From Betaproteobacteria bacterium (GTDB taxonomy: Bacteria; Pseudomonadota; Gammaproteobacteria; Burkholderiales; Casimicrobiaceae): a stretch of DNA of 36,286 nt. Positions within the stretch are counted from its first letter, which is position 1; each line of letters begins with the position of its first letter. Both the position numbers and the translations under genes were made by a program. Positions 15,720 to 23,275 of the stretch are shown in pieces. The stretch spans positions 1 through 36,286 of the forward strand of contig VBCY01000370.1 in NCBI GenBank assembly GCA_005882995.1, written 5' to 3'. The notes under the pieces were generated by a model. That model saw nothing but the letters and a program-made list of their open reading frames with translations, was not told the origin of the DNA and did no database searches.

Positions 15720-16202
15720 TCACTTCGCCGGCGTCAGTTCGACCTCCGACACGCCCAAGGCCAGATTCGCTCCATTGAATCCTTCCACGCTGAGCGGCTG
15801 CAGAGCAAAGCCCTTCTTGGAGCCGCCGACAAGCACATTGGCGCCGAGCCCGACCGCCCAGGCCACCTCTGCTGTTGCCCCGACGTAAGTGCCCGCCAAG
15901 TCACCGGGTGAGAACGTGTCGCTGGTGGAAGCCACGGCCCACAGGATCACTGAATTATCCTTGAAGCCGATGTCCACCCCGTACTTCTTGATCGTGCCTG
16001 TGAAGCGGGCCGGTGCCGCCCCTTTCTCTGCTCCGTTGAACACGCACTTGATATCACGCGTGGACCCGAACACCATGCCCCATCCGCTCGCTTCATCGCA
16101 GCGGAGCATTCCTAGCCTTGCGCCCTTGTCCGCAGCCTGGGCTACAGACGCGCTCGCTGCAAGCACTGCACATATTACAATCGTAGCCATCGCGCGTTGC
16201 AT
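15720..16202 (-). CDS. DUF992 family exported protein
   Basis: The ATG at 16202 opens a signal peptide (MQRAMATIVICAVLAASASVAQA) and gives 160 residues, the usual length of the family. The mature part shows the DUF992 pattern: RLGMLRCDEASGWGMVFGSTRDIKCVF, then YGVDIGFKDNSVILWAV, AGTYVGATAEVAWAVGLGANVLVGGSKKGFALQPLSVEG. Two cysteines (LRC, IKC) probably form a disulfide. A longer reading frame upstream adds 70 residues without meaning. The function is unknown; the glycine-rich end suggests a small beta-barrel in the periplasm or envelope. Confidence 0.88.
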   Translation of the reverse strand: MQRAMATIVICAVLAASASVAQAADKGARLGMLRCDEASGWGMVFGSTRDIKCVFNGAEKGAAPARFTGTIKKYGVDIGFKDNSVILWAVASTSDTFSPGDLAGTYVGATAEVAWAVGLGANVLVGGSKKGFALQPLSVEGFNGANLALGVSEVELTPAK

Positions 16203-16443
16203 AACGATTCCCTTCACGTTGGAGTACGTCTCCTTCGCCTGGCCGGGGACGCACACGATACAGGCCTCCATCACACCGGGTATATAAGCCCTGTTTTTCA
16301 ACCAATGATACTGCAGTTCTTGAACCTGACATTCATTGTGCCAATGACTCGATGCTCTGCTTCGCCGTAGACGACCTGCTGGGGCATACGAGCCGCCTGC
16401 ACACGCGGACAATCACGTTCGCTATGGCTTTTGTTACCCATTG

Positions 16444-17529
16444 ATGGCTGAAGGTTCCATGGCCGTTGCGCCTGTTCCGATGGAAGGGCACGGTAGCTAC
16501 AACCGCAGCTCGCGCGTGCAAGCGGCGGGTTCGTCACCAGCGTTGCCGTTGCTTGAGCATGCGGCGCGGATGGTCACATTGCCGATGACGCCTGCACCGA
16601 TCGTTATCGCGGACTACGGCGCGTCCGAGGGACGCAATTCGCTCGTCCCGATGAGGGCGGCGATCGCTGCGCTCCGGGAGCGCGTGGGCGCTGAGCGAGC
16701 GATTTCGGTCATCCATACCGATCTGCCGGACAGCGACTTCACGGCGCTCTTTCAACTACTCGCCTCGAATCCGGACAGCTATACGCGGCTTGATCCGGCT
16801 GCATTCGCTTCCGCGGTCGGTCGGTCGTTCTACCAGCAGATCTTGCCCTCCAATAGCGTGACATTGGGCTGGAGCTCCTGGGCCGTCCAATGGCTGAGTT
16901 GCGTTCCGGCAACGATTCCCGATCAACTGCAAGTCGCCTGTAGCAGCGACTCGGCCGCTCGCGCCGCGTTCGCGCGGCAAGCGGACGAGGATTGGCGATC
17001 ATTCCTGGTGCATCGGGGCCGTGAAATGCACGCGGGTGCGCGCCTGGTCGTGCTGACGATGGCGCGCGACGATGCGGGCGACTTTGGATACCGACTGCTG
17101 CTTCAAGCGATGTATGCGACGCTGTTGGACTTGGTCGAGGAGCGGCTGGTCCGTGCCGAAGAGGCGCATCGGATGGTCATTCCGACGATTGGGCGAATGC
17201 GTGCGGAATTCGATGCGCCGTTCGCGCATGACGGCCATTTCGCCGGCCTCTTGATCGAGCACCTTGACGTTTTCAACGGCGAAGACCAGGTTTGGTTGGA
17301 ATTTGAACGCAATCGCGATGCTGACGCGTTCGGTGCGCAATGGGCAGCGTTCTCACGGGCTTCGGTGTTTCCAACGCTCGCCGCAGAATTGGAAGGTGGT
17401 CGTAGCGATCCGCGCGCCGGCACATTCGTCCAGCGCATGGAGGAGGGCCTCGCCAAGCGGCTTGCGGCGGCACCAGAGCGCATGCAGATCCCGCTCGCAA
17501 AAATGGTGCTCACCAAAGGCGAGAGCTGA
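16444..17529 (+). CDS. SABATH-type carboxyl methyltransferase (PF03492-like)
   Basis: The protein has 361 residues, typical for this family of SAM-dependent methyltransferases that methylate carboxyl groups or nitrogens of small molecules (salicylate, jasmonate, theobromine in plants). Visible features are MEGHGSYNRSSRVQ near the N-terminus, IVIADYGASEGRNSLVPM (SAM-binding loop, equivalent to IADLGCSSGPN in plants), SVTLGWSSWAVQWLSCVP (equivalent to the SSYSLHWLS segment), and GARLVVLTMARDD. The C-terminal half is more divergent, and the substrate cannot be inferred. The ATG at 16459 is an alternative start, with GAAGG upstream. It converges on the GlcG-like gene across a shared palindrome. 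Confidence 0.82.
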   Translation: MAEGSMAVAPVPMEGHGSYNRSSRVQAAGSSPALPLLEHAARMVTLPMTPAPIVIADYGASEGRNSLVPMRAAIAALRERVGAERAISVIHTDLPDSDFTALFQLLASNPDSYTRLDPAAFASAVGRSFYQQILPSNSVTLGWSSWAVQWLSCVPATIPDQLQVACSSDSAARAAFARQADEDWRSFLVHRGREMHAGARLVVLTMARDDAGDFGYRLLLQAMYATLLDLVEERLVRAEEAHRMVIPTIGRMRAEFDAPFAHDGHFAGLLIEHLDVFNGEDQVWLEFERNRDADAFGAQWAAFSRASVFPTLAAELEGGRSDPRAGTFVQRMEEGLAKRLAAAPERMQIPLAKMVLTKGES

Positions 17530-17606
17530 ATGCGCCGTCGACCACGTGTGTGCAGGCTAATCGAAGCGCCGCAAGCAGCGCAAAGATCACGTTGCCGATA
17601 AAAGAG

Positions 17607-17632
17607 CGGGGAACAGCCATGGCTGTTCCCCG
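17607..17632. terminator. Bidirectional terminator-like palindrome between convergent genes
   Basis: A perfect 26-bp palindrome with arms CGGGGAACAGCCA and TGGCTGTTCCCCG lies between the two stop codons. It is preceded by AAAAGAG and followed by TTGAAAC, so the T-run is weak on the plus strand. A shared terminator is the simplest reading. Confidence 0.65.
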
Positions 17633-17642
17633 TTGAAACAAA

Positions 17643-18485
17643 TTAAGGGCTTACCGCCGGCAGAGCGAGGGCATTAGCGGTATTGACACACATCGGGTGG
17701 CCGAAGCCATTAGTGCTCTTGCTCAACGTTCCGACGGGATTCAACAAGCCGCCATTCGGTGTTGGCACAATGTCGTAAATGATGTTGTCCGGGTGCTGCG
17801 CATCGGCCCCGGGCACCACACCGAGCGTTCCCAAATGGTCGAGCTTGAGGGTGTTGCGGACGCGCCACGCGACCATATGGTCGGTGCACGAAGTATCGCC
17901 ACTCACTCCCACGGCGCCGACCTTTTGGCCCCCCGCAATATATAGCCCGAGCCCGCCGCCGAACACGTTGACGCCACCTACGCGATCTCCACCTAGTTGA
18001 TCCTGCGCGCTCCCGAACAGACCTGCCGGCCCTTTGTACGCGACGTTCGGATCGACCGGATTGCTATGCTGCAGACCGTACAGGCTGCCGCCAGGCTGTA
18101 CCGCGGAGTAGAGATTGGCGGTCGACAATGCGAGACCCGTAGGAAACAGGCTGGTGCTTGGCGTCGCGCCGTTGCTCAGGCTAAACGCGTTAGCCGTGTT
18201 TGCTTTTTGCGCGGAGATGACCCGGCTTCCCAGCCATTGGTCTGTGTATTGCTCGCCCGAAAATGCAACGGTGCACACCGTGCCATCATTGGCAACCACC
18301 GTCGCCCACATGTTGAAGCCAAGGCCGCCATTGCCGGAATGTGCTACCGCGGCTTGCAGGGCGGATTTAAGTGCAGCCCAGCTCGGCAAGCCCGAACAGG
18401 AATTAGGCTGGCCAAACGCTGCAGACGCCAGAACGGAAATCCCAATGCCGATCGAAGCTGAAATCACCCAACGTTGAGTTTTCAT
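17643..18485 (-). CDS. Exported GlcG/HbpS-like (PF03928) protein
   Basis: The ATG at 18485 follows AGGAGAG and opens a signal peptide (residues 1-26, ending AFGQ). The 280-residue protein contains the HbpS/GlcG fold pattern: GGLGFNMWATVVANDGTVCTVAFSG, SRVISAQKANTANAFS, VNVFGGGLGLYIAGGQKVGAVGVSGDTSCTDHMVAWRVR. Members of this family bind heme or small acids, or act as sensors of oxidative stress. The long insert (residues about 110-170) and C-terminal tail are seen in exported members. Five cysteines suggest disulfides. No operon partner is visible. Confidence 0.85.
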   Translation of the reverse strand: MKTQRWVISASIGIGISVLASAAFGQPNSCSGLPSWAALKSALQAAVAHSGNGGLGFNMWATVVANDGTVCTVAFSGEQYTDQWLGSRVISAQKANTANAFSLSNGATPSTSLFPTGLALSTANLYSAVQPGGSLYGLQHSNPVDPNVAYKGPAGLFGSAQDQLGGDRVGGVNVFGGGLGLYIAGGQKVGAVGVSGDTSCTDHMVAWRVRNTLKLDHLGTLGVVPGADAQHPDNIIYDIVPTPNGGLLNPVGTLSKSTNGFGHPMCVNTANALALPAVSP

Positions 18486-18885
18486 CTCACTCTCCTATTT
18501 TGTGGGATGGACGATAAGATTCGTGGCGCGCTCCCACCTTTCACGCCACAGAAGACCCCCTCTGTTGCGCCGCCATCGGATACTGGGGGAGACTGGAATC
18601 ACCGGTCGGACCAGTGTCGCGGGGGTGCAACTCCATAGCGGAGGCAAGCGCTAAGCCAGATTGAGAACGCTATATCGATCAATGACTTGTTGCAATGGTG
18701 CAAGCAGTGGATCGGAGCGTTGTAAAGCATTTCGACGCTGCCGGCACCCGCGATATCTGACCGGCGGAGGTGGCTTGGCCGCTACGCTGGGCCACGTAGA
18801 ATGACATCCGTGACCGACATGTCTGTGTCTGCAACCGCGGTCATGGGTTCGCAATAGAGGTTGGGATAACTAACAGAGGGGTGAC
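18486..18885. other. Intergenic stretch between divergent genes
   Basis: The stretch holds the promoters of the GlcG-like gene and of the ABM-fold gene. No gene, repeat or clear promoter boxes are visible. The ribosome binding site GAGGGG ends it. Confidence 0.4.
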
Positions 18886-19266
18886 ATGACGGCATTCAAC
18901 GTGGTGCGTTTCAAAGTGAAACCCGGGAACGAGCAGCAGTTTGTCGAGGCTCATCGTAAGCTGCGACCCGCATTCAAGGGCTTTCTCGGCGGAAGCCTGA
19001 TCAAGACGGGGGACCAGACCTTTTGCTTTGTCGGCGAGTGGCGGACTTTCCAGAACATCGCGAATGCGCGTCCACAGATGACAGCGCTCTTGGACAGTTT
19101 TCGCGACATGCTCGAAGACCTCGGCAGCGGGCTTGGCGTCACGGACCCGGTGTCGGGCCAGGCAGTCGCGAAGCTGGCAGCGCCTAAGCCAGCGAAGAAG
19201 AAAAAGGCTTCGGTTTCGCGCACGCGTAAGCGCACCCCGGCCAAGAAGGGCGCACGCAAGCGATAG
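18886..19266 (+). CDS. Antibiotic-biosynthesis-monooxygenase-fold protein with basic tail
   Basis: The ATG follows GAGGGGTGAC at normal distance. Residues 1-95 form a small alpha/beta-barrel domain (NVVRFKVKPGNEQQFVEAHRKL, SLIKTGDQTFCFVGEWRTF, MTALLDSFRDMLEDL), as in ABM-type proteins that act as dimers. The last 30 residues (KKKKASVSRTRKRTPAKKGARKR) are extremely basic, like the tails of betaproteobacterial histone-like proteins. The combination suggests a domain brought to nucleic acid or to an acidic partner. It has no known function that I can name. Confidence 0.75.
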   Translation: MTAFNVVRFKVKPGNEQQFVEAHRKLRPAFKGFLGGSLIKTGDQTFCFVGEWRTFQNIANARPQMTALLDSFRDMLEDLGSGLGVTDPVSGQAVAKLAAPKPAKKKKASVSRTRKRTPAKKGARKR

Positions 19267-19315
19267 TTTCCAAAGCGTGTATTGCTGCAACAGATCGGCG
19301 CAGCGTCCCATCGTC

Positions 19316-20560
19316 GTGGACCTGCGACCGATCTTTCTGCTTTGCGCAATCGGTGCGTTGCTTTCTCCATCCGCAGCGATCGCGGGAGATAACGCTGAAC
19401 CGCGCCTTCCCAACCCGCAATGGCGAACCGTGCCCCATTCTGGTTCATCGGGGGAAGAAGCTCAGCCATCAACAGCCGAGCCGCCTGCCGGCGCACTCCA
19501 GGCGCCCTTGCCCCCTGCGCTGTTGCCCGTTCGGCCGGCCAGCTTCGAGGAGCGCTGCGCGCAATCCGGGGTTGTGCTCTGTGATCCGCTCGACAAGGGA
19601 CGCGTCCGAGGTGTGGGAGTCACTAGCAAAACGCCGAACGCTACGTTGCCGGAAGCGATGAACGGTCATTACCGTGACTGGCGGGTGTGCGGGCGGCTCG
19701 GCGGCACGACGCAGACGCCTGTCCTTGACGAGAAGATCAAAACCTCGGGCAGCGGCGCACTGAAGTTCATAGTCCCGACACGCAGCGGCGCCGGCGACGG
19801 AGGCTATTGCGAGATCAACTTCACTCCGGACAATTCGGTTCAATTCGGGGAAGGCGAAACATTTTTCGTTCAGTTTCGGGTGCGTCTTTCATGCACCTTG
19901 CTGTTCACCGATTGCGAGCCGACGAGCCCGGGATACAAGAAGACAAGGCGGGTCTATCGCAGCTCGGACCAGGATAAAACGAATTTCAAGGTCTCGATCA
20001 TCAACGCTGGAAATCATCGCGACCTGGACGAACCTGTTGGCTCGTGTACTGCGCAGCACCTGGTTCTTATTGAATACACCAATGGGATCATTACCGGATA
20101 TCACTCGTGTGGTTGGTACGATGGCCACTACCGATTGATTGGCCACGAGCGTGGCAGCGGACTCTGGGACTACCAGCCCAAGAGGCCCGGCGATCCCGGC
20201 GGACCTTGTTCGGATCGCAATCCCGAAGATGCGATCCTCAACTGCGTTTTATGGCCTGCCGATGAATGGGTGACGATTACTCAGCAAGTGACTATCGGAG
20301 CGTGGGTCACTGAATTAAGGGACCCGGCACGCACAAGCAATGTCCGGATCTGGATGCAGCGCAAGGGTCAGGCGCCGGTACTGGTGATCAACTACGACCG
20401 CAACTTGCGCGCCCCGGAAAAGCCGTTCATGAAATACGGGAAGATCTGGCTACTGCCGTACATGACTAACAAGGATCCGCTCGAGGAGCATCCGGAAGCG
20501 TATATGTGGTTTGATGAATTGATCGTGTCGAGAGAGCCGATCGCACCGGCTTTGGATTGA
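19316..20560 (+). CDS. Exported protein with polysaccharide-lyase/jelly-roll-like fold
   Basis: The GTG at 19316 opens a signal peptide (MDLRPIFLLCAIGALLSPSAAIA) and gives 414 residues; a longer frame reaches into the preceding gene but has no start signal. After a proline-rich linker (residues about 40-75) the protein is beta-rich and cysteine-containing: GSGALKFIVPTRSGAGDGGYCEINF, GEGETFFVQFRVRLSC, WPADEWVTITQQVTIGAW, YGKIWLLPYMTNKDPLEEHPEAYMWFDELIVSREPIA. The last segment is like the end of heparin-lyase-type concanavalin-like domains. I do not see the lyase catalytic residues clearly. The gene is probably a secreted glycan-binding or glycan-cleaving protein. Confidence 0.7.
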   Translation: MDLRPIFLLCAIGALLSPSAAIAGDNAEPRLPNPQWRTVPHSGSSGEEAQPSTAEPPAGALQAPLPPALLPVRPASFEERCAQSGVVLCDPLDKGRVRGVGVTSKTPNATLPEAMNGHYRDWRVCGRLGGTTQTPVLDEKIKTSGSGALKFIVPTRSGAGDGGYCEINFTPDNSVQFGEGETFFVQFRVRLSCTLLFTDCEPTSPGYKKTRRVYRSSDQDKTNFKVSIINAGNHRDLDEPVGSCTAQHLVLIEYTNGIITGYHSCGWYDGHYRLIGHERGSGLWDYQPKRPGDPGGPCSDRNPEDAILNCVLWPADEWVTITQQVTIGAWVTELRDPARTSNVRIWMQRKGQAPVLVINYDRNLRAPEKPFMKYGKIWLLPYMTNKDPLEEHPEAYMWFDELIVSREPIAPALD

Positions 20561-20590
20561 TTCGACTCGAGGCGACCCCATGTAGGGAAC

Positions 20591-21196
20591 ATGCCGCCGG
20601 TTACCACAGCTTTGATCGCCGCGAATGTGGCGATGTTTCTCTTGCAGATGGCTGCGCCAGGAGTGCTGTTCCCTCTGGCGCTGTGGCCGCTCGGCAATGG
20701 TTCGACCGAAGCGGGCATGTATTTCGCACCCTGGCAGCTCGTCACCTATGCTTTCCTGCACGGGAGCTTCCTGCACCTTGCATTCAACATGTTCGCGCTG
20801 TACATGTTCGGCAGCGCGATGGAAAGAGTGTTTGGCGCGCGTCGCTATCTCGTTTATTACCTGGTCTGCGTGATTTCCGCGGCAGCCACGCAACTCGTCT
20901 TTGCCGGTGTCACGGGTTTGTTCTACCCGACGATCGGTGCATCCGGCGGCGTGTTCGGGTTACTCCTGGCATACGCCATGTACTTCCCCAATAACCGGAT
21001 CATGCTGTTGTTTCCGCCCATTCCGATGCCGGCGCGTGTCTTCGTCATCATTTACGCGGTGTTGGAACTTTTCCTCGGCGTCACAGGATCACAGGGTGGC
21101 GTCGCACACTTCGCGCACCTCGGCGGCATGATCGGTGGCTTCGTCTTGTTGCGCTACTGGCGCGGTCGCGCCTGGTCCTCCCTAGGTCGCCGATAG
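20591..21196 (+). CDS. Rhomboid family intramembrane serine protease
   Basis: The 201-residue protein has six hydrophobic segments. It carries the rhomboid signatures: H57 and H62-x3-N66 (HGSFLHLAFN) in the second helix, the catalytic GASGG with Ser118, and His173 in the VAHFAHLGG motif of the last helix. These form the Ser-His dyad that cleaves membrane helices. The helix packing motif ERVFGARRYLVYYL (78-91) after helix 2 is also typical. The ATG at 20591 starts 30 bp after the previous gene, so the two may be co-transcribed. The substrate cannot be predicted. Confidence 0.93.
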   Translation: MPPVTTALIAANVAMFLLQMAAPGVLFPLALWPLGNGSTEAGMYFAPWQLVTYAFLHGSFLHLAFNMFALYMFGSAMERVFGARRYLVYYLVCVISAAATQLVFAGVTGLFYPTIGASGGVFGLLLAYAMYFPNNRIMLLFPPIPMPARVFVIIYAVLELFLGVTGSQGGVAHFAHLGGMIGGFVLLRYWRGRAWSSLGRR

Positions 21197-21200
21197 TAGT

Positions 21201-21794
21201 TCAATTGCAGTAAGTCATCGTGCCAATCTGCTGACACGGCTTGGAAGCATAGGGGTTTGGGCTCGTGTTGCCGGCGCCTTGATTGGGAACTCCGCCATTC
21301 GGGTAGCTCATGCTCGCGGAAGCAGGCGGCATCGTGGCGTTGCCGGCGCCCGTGATCGCGCCGTGTTGAGCATTGGCCGCGTGCAGCGCATCACTGGAGG
21401 GCATGGCGCTGGGGTTGACGACTGTTGGCGCACTTCGCTGCTGATTCAGCGGCGGCAATCCCAAGGCCGGCATTCCCAGCGAAGGCATTCCCATCGACGG
21501 CTGTGCGTACCGGGTCACCGGTTGTGCGAGCTGATTGGCCTGAGCCTGCAATGATTGCTGCGCGATTGGCCGATTCTGGCTTGATTGCGCCTGACTGTTG
21601 ACCTGAGCTGCGTGAGGGTTCGTGTAGCTGTAGTGATTCATCGATGGCGAGCGCTGCGCGGCGGAACCGTCCGCGGACGACTTACTCGTCGTTGGATTCG
21701 GGCAAGTCATCATGTTGCCGACGACCTGACATTGCTGTGCGCTTGCCGCACCGACGCCGGCCACCATTCCGATGAACAGAAGAGAACTCTTCAT
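21201..21794 (-). CDS. Exported Gln/Asn/Ser-rich protein with matching Cys motifs at both ends
   Basis: The ATG at 21794 (GGAGTGCAGGG upstream) opens a signal peptide (MKSSLLFIGMVAGVGAASA) and gives 197 residues. The mature protein starts with QCQVVGNMMTCPN and ends with PCQQIGTMTYCN, two copies of a C-Q-x-(V/I)-G-x-M-x-x-C motif. Between them is a disordered Gln/Asn/Ser/Ala/Pro-rich region with a short repeat (MGMPSLGMPALGLPPL). It converges on the rhomboid gene with only a few bases between stops. I recognise no family. Confidence 0.7.
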   Translation of the reverse strand: MKSSLLFIGMVAGVGAASAQQCQVVGNMMTCPNPTTSKSSADGSAAQRSPSMNHYSYTNPHAAQVNSQAQSSQNRPIAQQSLQAQANQLAQPVTRYAQPSMGMPSLGMPALGLPPLNQQRSAPTVVNPSAMPSSDALHAANAQHGAITGAGNATMPPASASMSYPNGGVPNQGAGNTSPNPYASKPCQQIGTMTYCN

Positions 21795-21928
21795 CCCTGC
21801 ACTCCGCTGGCTGTACAATGTTGCTGCCTAGGATGAACCGATCCAAGGCAGTGCACAAGTAGACACCGCGTAGTTCAAAGCCGAAGTAAACCGTGGCTAA
21901 AGACGGTTCGTTTACCGTCGATCGTGAT

Positions 21929-22108
21929 TCAGGCCAGCAGAAACGCGATCACCCAAGCCGCACTAATGACCAGGAATCCGATGATGACCGCAGCAATCAT
22001 TCCTCGAGCGGTACGCAGATCGTCGCGCTGGTATATGCCGCGACGCATGCGGAGATCGATCTGTCCCGATTCGCGAAGACCCGGGAGAGTCGTCGGCTCG
22101 TCTAGCAC
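21929..22108 (-). CDS. Possible small single-helix membrane protein
   Basis: From a GTG at 22108 the frame gives 59 residues. It has a charged N-terminal half (RRGIYQRDDLRTARG) and a clear C-terminal membrane helix (MIAAVIIGFLVISAAWVIAFLLA). No good ribosome binding site is seen, and a longer frame upstream is not convincing. The hydrophobic end makes a real gene plausible. Confidence 0.4.
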   Translation of the reverse strand: MLDEPTTLPGLRESGQIDLRMRRGIYQRDDLRTARGMIAAVIIGFLVISAAWVIAFLLA

Positions 22109-22334
22109 GGCTGAGCGACGGTAATGAAGGAGTTCAACCGCTGCTACCCAAAGCGCCGAGCTGCTCGCACTTCTGCCATCGCCTTCCCCCTGAGCGACTC
22201 CATTTCGAAGCATGCTACCACAGCCCATATATCCATGTAGGAGTCTCTCCGACACCCGTTTCAGAACCTCGCCGCTTACCGCTGTGCGGCCGAACGCGCA
22301 TGCTGATGGTGCGGCACACCTCCGGGAGGATGCG

Positions 22335-22583
22335 ATGAGCAGCGACAAGCCGAACGTTCATGGTGAACGGAACTACGAAGGGTCCCGCGCTTATAGCGAA
22401 ACCGCAAGGAAACCGGTCGAAGCGGGCGGCGCGGAAGAGGCTCGCGCCGACAAGACGAAGCGGGAAGACGAAAAAGACAGCAGGCGCTCAGAGAAACCGG
22501 CGCTGCTCCGTCCCAAGGAACAGAAGCCCCCGGTGCCGTCGCCTGCGGGCTACAACCCATATTTCGATCTGCCCCCGGTGTAA
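22335..22583 (+). CDS. Small conserved hydrophilic protein
   Basis: The ATG at 22335 follows GGGAGG and gives 82 residues. The start (DKPNVHGERNYEGSRAYSETARKPVEAGGAEEARADK) matches a small betaproteobacterial family with the pattern N(V/I).GE.(N/D)YE..R.Y.E....FV..G. The rest is strongly charged, and the C-terminus is proline-rich. The function is unknown; disorder and charge suggest a stress or DNA-associated small protein. Confidence 0.7.
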   Translation: MSSDKPNVHGERNYEGSRAYSETARKPVEAGGAEEARADKTKREDEKDSRRSEKPALLRPKEQKPPVPSPAGYNPYFDLPPV

Positions 22584-22616
22584 CGCACAAGCTGACGCTT
22601 TTTCAGTCTCTCGTTT

Positions 22617-22904
22617 CTATTTGCCGCGGCAGATCGGCCGCGGCGGATTATCCGTCCGATTTTCCTTCCACTCGCAGGCTGATCTGAGATCGGCCAACTC
22701 CCGCTGACTCATCGATGAGACGTTAAGCATCCACACGTCAGGCATCTCGCAGGGGACCGTCACGAATTCGGCGTTTCCCTCCTGCTCACGCACACGCGAG
22801 CGCGCTTCTTGCCAGGTTGCCGCGATCGTCACGTAAGCCCGAACCGCATGAGCGCGCTCGTAGGCGAGGAGCGGTAGGACCGCATGGCATTTGAAAAGCT
22901 TCAT
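22617..22904 (-). CDS. Small hypothetical protein, second gene of a pair
   Basis: The ATG at 22904 overlaps the stop of the upstream gene (ATGA) and gives 95 residues. The sequence shows an alpha/beta pattern (KLFKCHAVLPLLAYERAHAVRAYVTIAATWQEARSRV, then EFVTVPCEMPDVW). I do not recognise a family. Overlap means it is translated together with the preceding small protein. Confidence 0.6.
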   Translation of the reverse strand: MKLFKCHAVLPLLAYERAHAVRAYVTIAATWQEARSRVREQEGNAEFVTVPCEMPDVWMLNVSSMSQRELADLRSACEWKENRTDNPPRPICRGK

Positions 22905-23143
22905 CGGGGCCGCCTCGCTGCCTCGGGACGATGGCCGGCGCGGTCGCGCAGGTGCATCGAATAGATCAGCGATTGTCCGCTGCCCGGGTCCGGGCAAACT
23001 TCAACGGTCCGTCCGCAGATCTCGCATTGCGCCGTGCTTGCTGCGCCACGCGCCGGCTCGCGCCTGCGCAATTGTTCTCGCTGCTCGAGCGTGAGTACGT
23101 GCCCTGATTGCGGGCACAGCTTCCGGTAATCCATCAGCGCCAT
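22901..23143 (-). CDS. Small hypothetical protein with possible metal site, first gene of a pair
   Basis: The ATG at 23143 follows AAGGAG and gives 80 residues. The middle contains CEICGRTVEVCPDPGSG, where C-x2-C plus a later cysteine could bind zinc with the histidine in YSMH. Its stop overlaps the next gene's start. It is divergent from the LysR gene, 130 bp away. Function is unknown. Confidence 0.6.
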   Translation of the reverse strand: MALMDYRKLCPQSGHVLTLEQREQLRRREPARGAASTAQCEICGRTVEVCPDPGSGQSLIYSMHLRDRAGHRPEAARRPR

Positions 23144-23237
23144 TCGCTTGCTCCTTGGGCTCGCGGCTGTTGTCGGGCGCGAAGAGGGTTTGCCAATGGG
23201 GTTCGCGCTCCAGATGGATATTAGGTGTCCAACGGTA

Positions 23238-23266
23238 TTTACACTACTGAATAAACCCTATATATG
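23238..23266 (+). promoter_or_regulatory. Putative promoter of the LysR gene, giving a near-leaderless mRNA
   Basis: TTTACA (23238-23243) and TATATG (23261-23266) are separated by 17 bp. The expected start of transcription falls at about 23273, just before the ATG at 23276. Neither ATG of the gene has a ribosome binding site, which fits leaderless translation. Confidence 0.45.
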
Positions 23267-23275
23267 ATATGCACC

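Noticed and set aside
21886-21915. Bulged hairpin GTAAACCGT/ACGGTTCGTTTAC as terminator or operator
   Set aside because: The arms match only with a bulge and no T-run follows; could be chance.
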